This document shows positions 4,786 to 5,639 of a stretch of DNA of 5,639 bases, one piece after another. How positions within the stretch are numbered: position 1 is the first letter of the stretch; each line of letters begins with the position of its first letter. Both the position numbers and the translations under genes were made by a program. Location: the NCBI GenBank assembly GCA_018057635.1, contig JAGPDJ010000186.1, positions 1 through 5,639 of the forward strand, read 5' to 3'. Source of the DNA: Ferruginibacter sp. Its GTDB lineage: Bacteria > Bacteroidota > Bacteroidia > Chitinophagales > Chitinophagaceae. Below the pieces are notes generated by a model that saw only the letters and a program-made list of their open reading frames with translations, did no database searches and had not been told where the DNA came from.

Positions 4786-5639
4786 GATAATATATTTCAT
4801 ACGGATGTGTTGATAATTGGCGGAGGCGCAGCTGGTGTTGCAGCAGCAGTTGCTGCATCCCGCAGCGGCTTAAATGTTTCCCTGCTGGAGCGGAATGCCT
4901 ATTTAGGTGGAAAAGCCACGGCTGCTGAAGTTGGAACAGTTTGTGGATTATATGAACATAACATCGCCGGTAAAACGGTATATGCCGTAAAGGGATTCGC
5001 AAAAGAATTTGCAGAAATATTGCAAAAAAAATCCGGCACAGTGCCATTATACAATAACGAAGGGCTTCATTATCTTCCATACAATACAGATGCATTCAAA
5101 GATATATGCACCCGGATGCTTTCTGAAAATAAAGTACATGTGCTGCTTAATGCTGAATTAAGTCATGTTGTTTTAAACAATAACCAAATTGAATCGGTTT
5201 CTGTTACAGGCAACAAAACTGTTATGTATGTAAAAGTAAAAGCTGTTATTGACTGTTCCGGAGATGCAGCCATCAGCCGTTCTGCTAATCTTACAACATT
5301 AAAAAGCGATACATACCAGGCTGCTGCCCAGGTATTTTACCTGCAAAATATTGCAGAAGACAATGAGCAAAGGCTCGGAATGATCCTGATGAAAACATTA
5401 CGGAAAGCAATAGACGAAAATAAATTACCAGGTTATTCAGACAGGGTATATGTTGTACCCGGTTCATTAAAGAATAATTGTGCAGGCCTGAAAGCGGGAA
5501 TACCGCTTGATGTAACTGATGAACCCGGAAACATGGATGCATTGAGAGCATGTGCTGTTGGTTTTATAAATGAACTCATCGGGTTCCTGGTAAAAGAAGT
5601 GCCTGCATTCAGGAATGCTTCTTTGCTGCGTATAGCGCC
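4783..5639 (+). CDS. FAD-dependent oxidoreductase (5' part, runs off the window)
   Basis: The first 285 residues of a flavoprotein are encoded, with no stop before the right edge. The N-terminus is a Rossmann FAD-binding fold: TDVLIIGGGAAGVAAAVAAS carries Gly13, Gly15 and Gly18 of GxGxxG, and Glu36 in LLERN would bind the adenosine ribose. The adjacent YLGGKAT (40-46) and GTVCG (51-55) fit the FAD_oxidored group (Pfam PF12831-like). VIDCSGDAAISR (155-166) is the second FAD-contacting ATG-type motif. About half of a usual 430-600 residue protein is present, so the substrate domain and C-terminus are outside. It is translationally coupled to the acyltransferase gene, which suggests it oxidises or desaturates the carrier-bound intermediate or its product. 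A halogenase or geranylgeranyl-reductase-like role is less likely, since their characteristic motifs are not seen. The exact reaction cannot be read from this part. Confidence 0.88.
   Translation, partial: MDNIFHTDVLIIGGGAAGVAAAVAASRSGLNVSLLERNAYLGGKATAAEVGTVCGLYEHNIAGKTVYAVKGFAKEFAEILQKKSGTVPLYNNEGLHYLPYNTDAFKDICTRMLSENKVHVLLNAELSHVVLNNNQIESVSVTGNKTVMYVKVKAVIDCSGDAAISRSANLTTLKSDTYQAAAQVFYLQNIAEDNEQRLGMILMKTLRKAIDENKLPGYSDRVYVVPGSLKNNCAGLKAGIPLDVTDEPGNMDALRACAVGFINELIGFLVKEVPAFRNASLLRIA

Noticed and set aside
4769..5551. Antisense open frames (4769-5095 and 5291-5551) opposite the flavoprotein
   Set aside because: The + strand frame contains GxGxxG, Glu36 and the VIDCSGD motif and continues to the window edge. 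The antisense frames are rich in His, Leu and Gln with no family signs.

Overview
The window looks like chromosomal DNA from a member of the Bacteroidota, possibly a Chitinophagaceae- or Sphingobacteriia-like genus. This assignment is inferred from four observations: an AT-leaning composition, starts without a convincing Shine-Dalgarno sequence, a match to the Bacteroidota promoter element TAnnTTTG (TAGCTTTG, 1020-1027), and a carotenoid desaturase C-terminus of the type I associate with this phylum. All real genes are on the + strand.

Layout. (1) Positions 1-695 hold the 3' end of a CrtI/CrtD-family carotenoid desaturase that begins upstream of the window. (2) Positions 696-1112 are about 417 nt without a credible gene. 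They are built largely from short degenerate tandem tracts: GGAT every 9 nt, TTGGTTTA-like units of 7-10 nt, ten CCACATTTT-like units at an exact 9-nt period, and six TTCAAATT-like units at an exact 8-nt period. A candidate promoter and a 24-nt AT-rich imperfect palindrome follow. (3) From 1113 to the right edge runs a tight five-gene operon: ABC-2 exporter ATPase (1113-1865), ABC-2 permease (1865-3157), free-standing acyl/peptidyl carrier protein (3160-3405), a condensation/acyltransferase-fold enzyme (3467-4783), and an FAD-dependent oxidoreductase (4783 to beyond the window). Two junctions are TGATG stop/start overlaps, one gap is 2 nt and one is 61 nt.

How the genes may work together (inference). 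The carrier protein would hold an acyl or aminoacyl group as a phosphopantetheine thioester on Ser38. The condensation-fold enzyme would transfer or condense that group onto an amine or alcohol. The flavoenzyme would oxidise or desaturate the intermediate or product, and the ABC-2 pair would export it. No activating ligase, ketosynthase or thioesterase is visible, so the pathway must continue beyond the window or draw on enzymes elsewhere. Flexirubin/dialkylresorcinol-like pigment, lipid or small peptide-like pathways are all possible, and the product cannot be named from this sequence. Whether the carotenoid desaturase belongs to the same pathway is uncertain, because the repeat-rich spacer and the internal promoter suggest a separate transcription unit.
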